Assembly (NCBI GenBank): GCA_041752115.1 | Contig: JBGSHS010000375.1 | Location: 90,598 to 154,597, forward strand | Reading direction: 5' to 3' | Length of the DNA: 64,000 nucleotides | Source: JAJRVM01 sp041752115 | Lineage (GTDB): Bacteria > Planctomycetota > Planctomycetia > Pirellulales > Pirellulaceae | Part shown: positions 62,813 through 64,000 of the stretch, one piece after another | Layout: each line of letters begins with the position of its first letter | How positions within the stretch are numbered: position 1 is the stretch's first letter | The notes under the pieces: model-generated | The model's input: the letters and a program-made list of their open reading frames with translations, nothing else | What the model was told of the DNA's origin: nothing | Databases searched by the model: none | Program-made: the position numbers and the translations under genes

Positions 62813-64000
62813 ATGACACGGTCGCCGTCAGCATCGGCTCAACATACTTGGCGGTTGCGAGATCAGCGCGAAAGTCAAGCTCGGACGAAGCGAGTTCGCT
62901 TCTTTGTTTGGTCAACCATCCTGCTGTTGCTGCTGGGCCTGGCCGCCTTTCTGTTCTACAAGAGCTTGGAGTTTCATTATATCTATGCCGGATCGTTCTT
63001 CTCGGTCTACGACTGGCGCGCACCGGATATCGGTTTCTCGGAGGGAGATTCGAGCGCATTTCAGCGGTACGTCGACGACCGAGTGGCGAGCCACAAACGA
63101 TACCGATACTTGGGTCCAGGGTCTTTTGACGGGCTGGCGAATGCCGAAAAAGCGTTTGCCGAATCGGAGGCCGGACCGCGCGATACAGCGATTCTCTTAG
63201 TCAGCGCACATGGTCTCACCTATCAGGCGCTAGGTTCGCGCGAACTGGGGAAGGGTTGGCTGGCGTTGAGCGATTTCTTGCGGAAGGGAGTCCGGAGTGA
63301 ACCGATCGAGCTGGGGTTGTACGAAATCTCAGAACTGCTGACTCAAATGAAGAAGAGTCGCGCCGGCGTCAAGTTGTTGGTATTGGATGCCGGCACGGTC
63401 GGGTACGATCCGCGGCTGGGTATCGTGGTGAACACTTTTGCTGACGCGTTGGAAGATGCCGTCCTGGATACGGGTGACGAGAACTTGTGGGTACTCGTTT
63501 CTCACGCGACCGGCCAGATCTCCTGGTCTGATCGCGAATCCAGGCATTCCGTGTTTATCAGGAGCGTGTTGGATGGACTCAGCGGCGGGGCGGACACGAT
63601 CGATGGCGCCGATCACGATGAGGCGGTCACGATGTCCGAACTCTATCAGTACGTGTGGAATGATGTCACGCGCGCCAAGGCCGCTGGCGTGGCGCTACAG
63701 ACCCCGCTGCTGTTGCGCGGCGGCAATGGAATCGTCAATGTCCGTGAAGCGCGTGACTGTAAGCTGACTCTTGCCCACGCGTTGCCGGTCAAGAACGATG
63801 CATCGGAAGCGGCGGGGGCCGACGCTGAGTCCGAGAAAGACGCGGGCGATCAGCCCCCCCCGAAAAAATCGACGGCCTTGCGCCAGTTGCGTCCCTGGCA
63901 TCTGCTGGGTGCCACTCTGCCTCTGCTCCCTCAGACGCCCGACAGCACGTCGGCCCCGAAGTCAGACGCGGCCGCCGCGCCGAGCGGAGCCGCCACGGCG
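62813..64000 (+). CDS. membrane-anchored caspase-like protein without catalytic Cys (3' partial)
   Basis: At least 396 residues, running off the window. The N-terminus is cytosolic and basic (RLRDQRESQARTKRVRFF), then one membrane helix (STILLLLLGLAAFLFYKSLE near 40-59). A caspase/C14-like domain follows at about 130-300: TAILLVSAHGLTYQALG carries the His motif; LLVLDAGTVGYDP sits where caspases read LDACxxG but has Gly in place of Cys. HSVFIRSVLDGLSGGAD and AVTMSELYQYVWNDV are typical of the fold. The C-terminus is Ser/Ala/Asp-rich. It is divergent from tssK. The missing Cys suggests a pseudo-protease or scaffold. Confidence 0.8.
   Translation, partial: MTRSPSASAQHTWRLRDQRESQARTKRVRFFVWSTILLLLLGLAAFLFYKSLEFHYIYAGSFFSVYDWRAPDIGFSEGDSSAFQRYVDDRVASHKRYRYLGPGSFDGLANAEKAFAESEAGPRDTAILLVSAHGLTYQALGSRELGKGWLALSDFLRKGVRSEPIELGLYEISELLTQMKKSRAGVKLLVLDAGTVGYDPRLGIVVNTFADALEDAVLDTGDENLWVLVSHATGQISWSDRESRHSVFIRSVLDGLSGGADTIDGADHDEAVTMSELYQYVWNDVTRAKAAGVALQTPLLLRGGNGIVNVREARDCKLTLAHALPVKNDASEAAGADAESEKDAGDQPPPKKSTALRQLRPWHLLGATLPLLPQTPDSTSAPKSDAAAAPSGAATA

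Overview
The window looks like a GC-rich planctomycete chromosome (inference). Supporting signs are many secreted carbohydrate-active enzymes with signal or Tat peptides, a two-gene insertion element with a DUF6431-like gene, a Cys-rich secreted protein of planctomycete style, and a type VI secretion (T6SS) locus that contains its own FliA/WhiG-like sigma factor. No rRNA or CRISPR array was seen. There is one tRNA gene.

Positions 1 to about 26.4 kb read as a worn genomic island ending at tRNA-Ser(GCT) (26476-26562, minus). A truncated integrase-like gene lies just past the tRNA 3' end. The left part is mostly minus-strand operons: DUF1801, a thiol protein of the C_GCAxxG_C_C family, secreted beta-propeller and hexapeptide proteins, and an HNH / HIT / ScoMcrA-like-DUF3883 / DUF488 block. 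A Cu(I)-type P1B ATPase follows on the plus strand. From 11.8 to 24.5 kb there is a polysaccharide-utilisation set: an esterase with an in-frame stop, two GH16 enzymes, an SGNH esterase, a GH140-like enzyme fused to a propeller, a metallo-beta-lactamase fused to GH43, an old-yellow-enzyme oxidoreductase and a polysaccharide deacetylase. Several genes here are damaged: the esterase, a DUF4832 fragment, a DUF3604/PHP gene cut by an insertion element, and the element itself.

Positions 26.6-40.3 kb look like core or older sequence: a HEAT/EF-hand protein, a GT2 glycosyltransferase and a DinB protein. Next comes a tight three-gene operon of a MotA/ExbB-like channel, a single-pass MotB-like protein and a large tail-anchored periplasmic protein. 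After it are a Tat-exported glycosidase-like protein, an M28 peptidase with two PDZ domains, and an E1-like/ubiquitin-like protein pair.

Positions 40.4-62.3 kb hold an almost complete T6SS on the minus strand. In transcription order it is tssK, tssL, a short tssM, a sigma factor, tssA, tssB, tssC, a second tssC-like gene, tagJ, tssE, tssF, tssG, then clpV, hcp and vgrG. One plus-strand Cys-rich gene interrupts it. No tssJ, PAAR or evident effector is visible, and TssM stops right after its third membrane helix. A membrane-anchored caspase-like protein that lacks the catalytic Cys is transcribed divergently from tssK and runs off the right edge.
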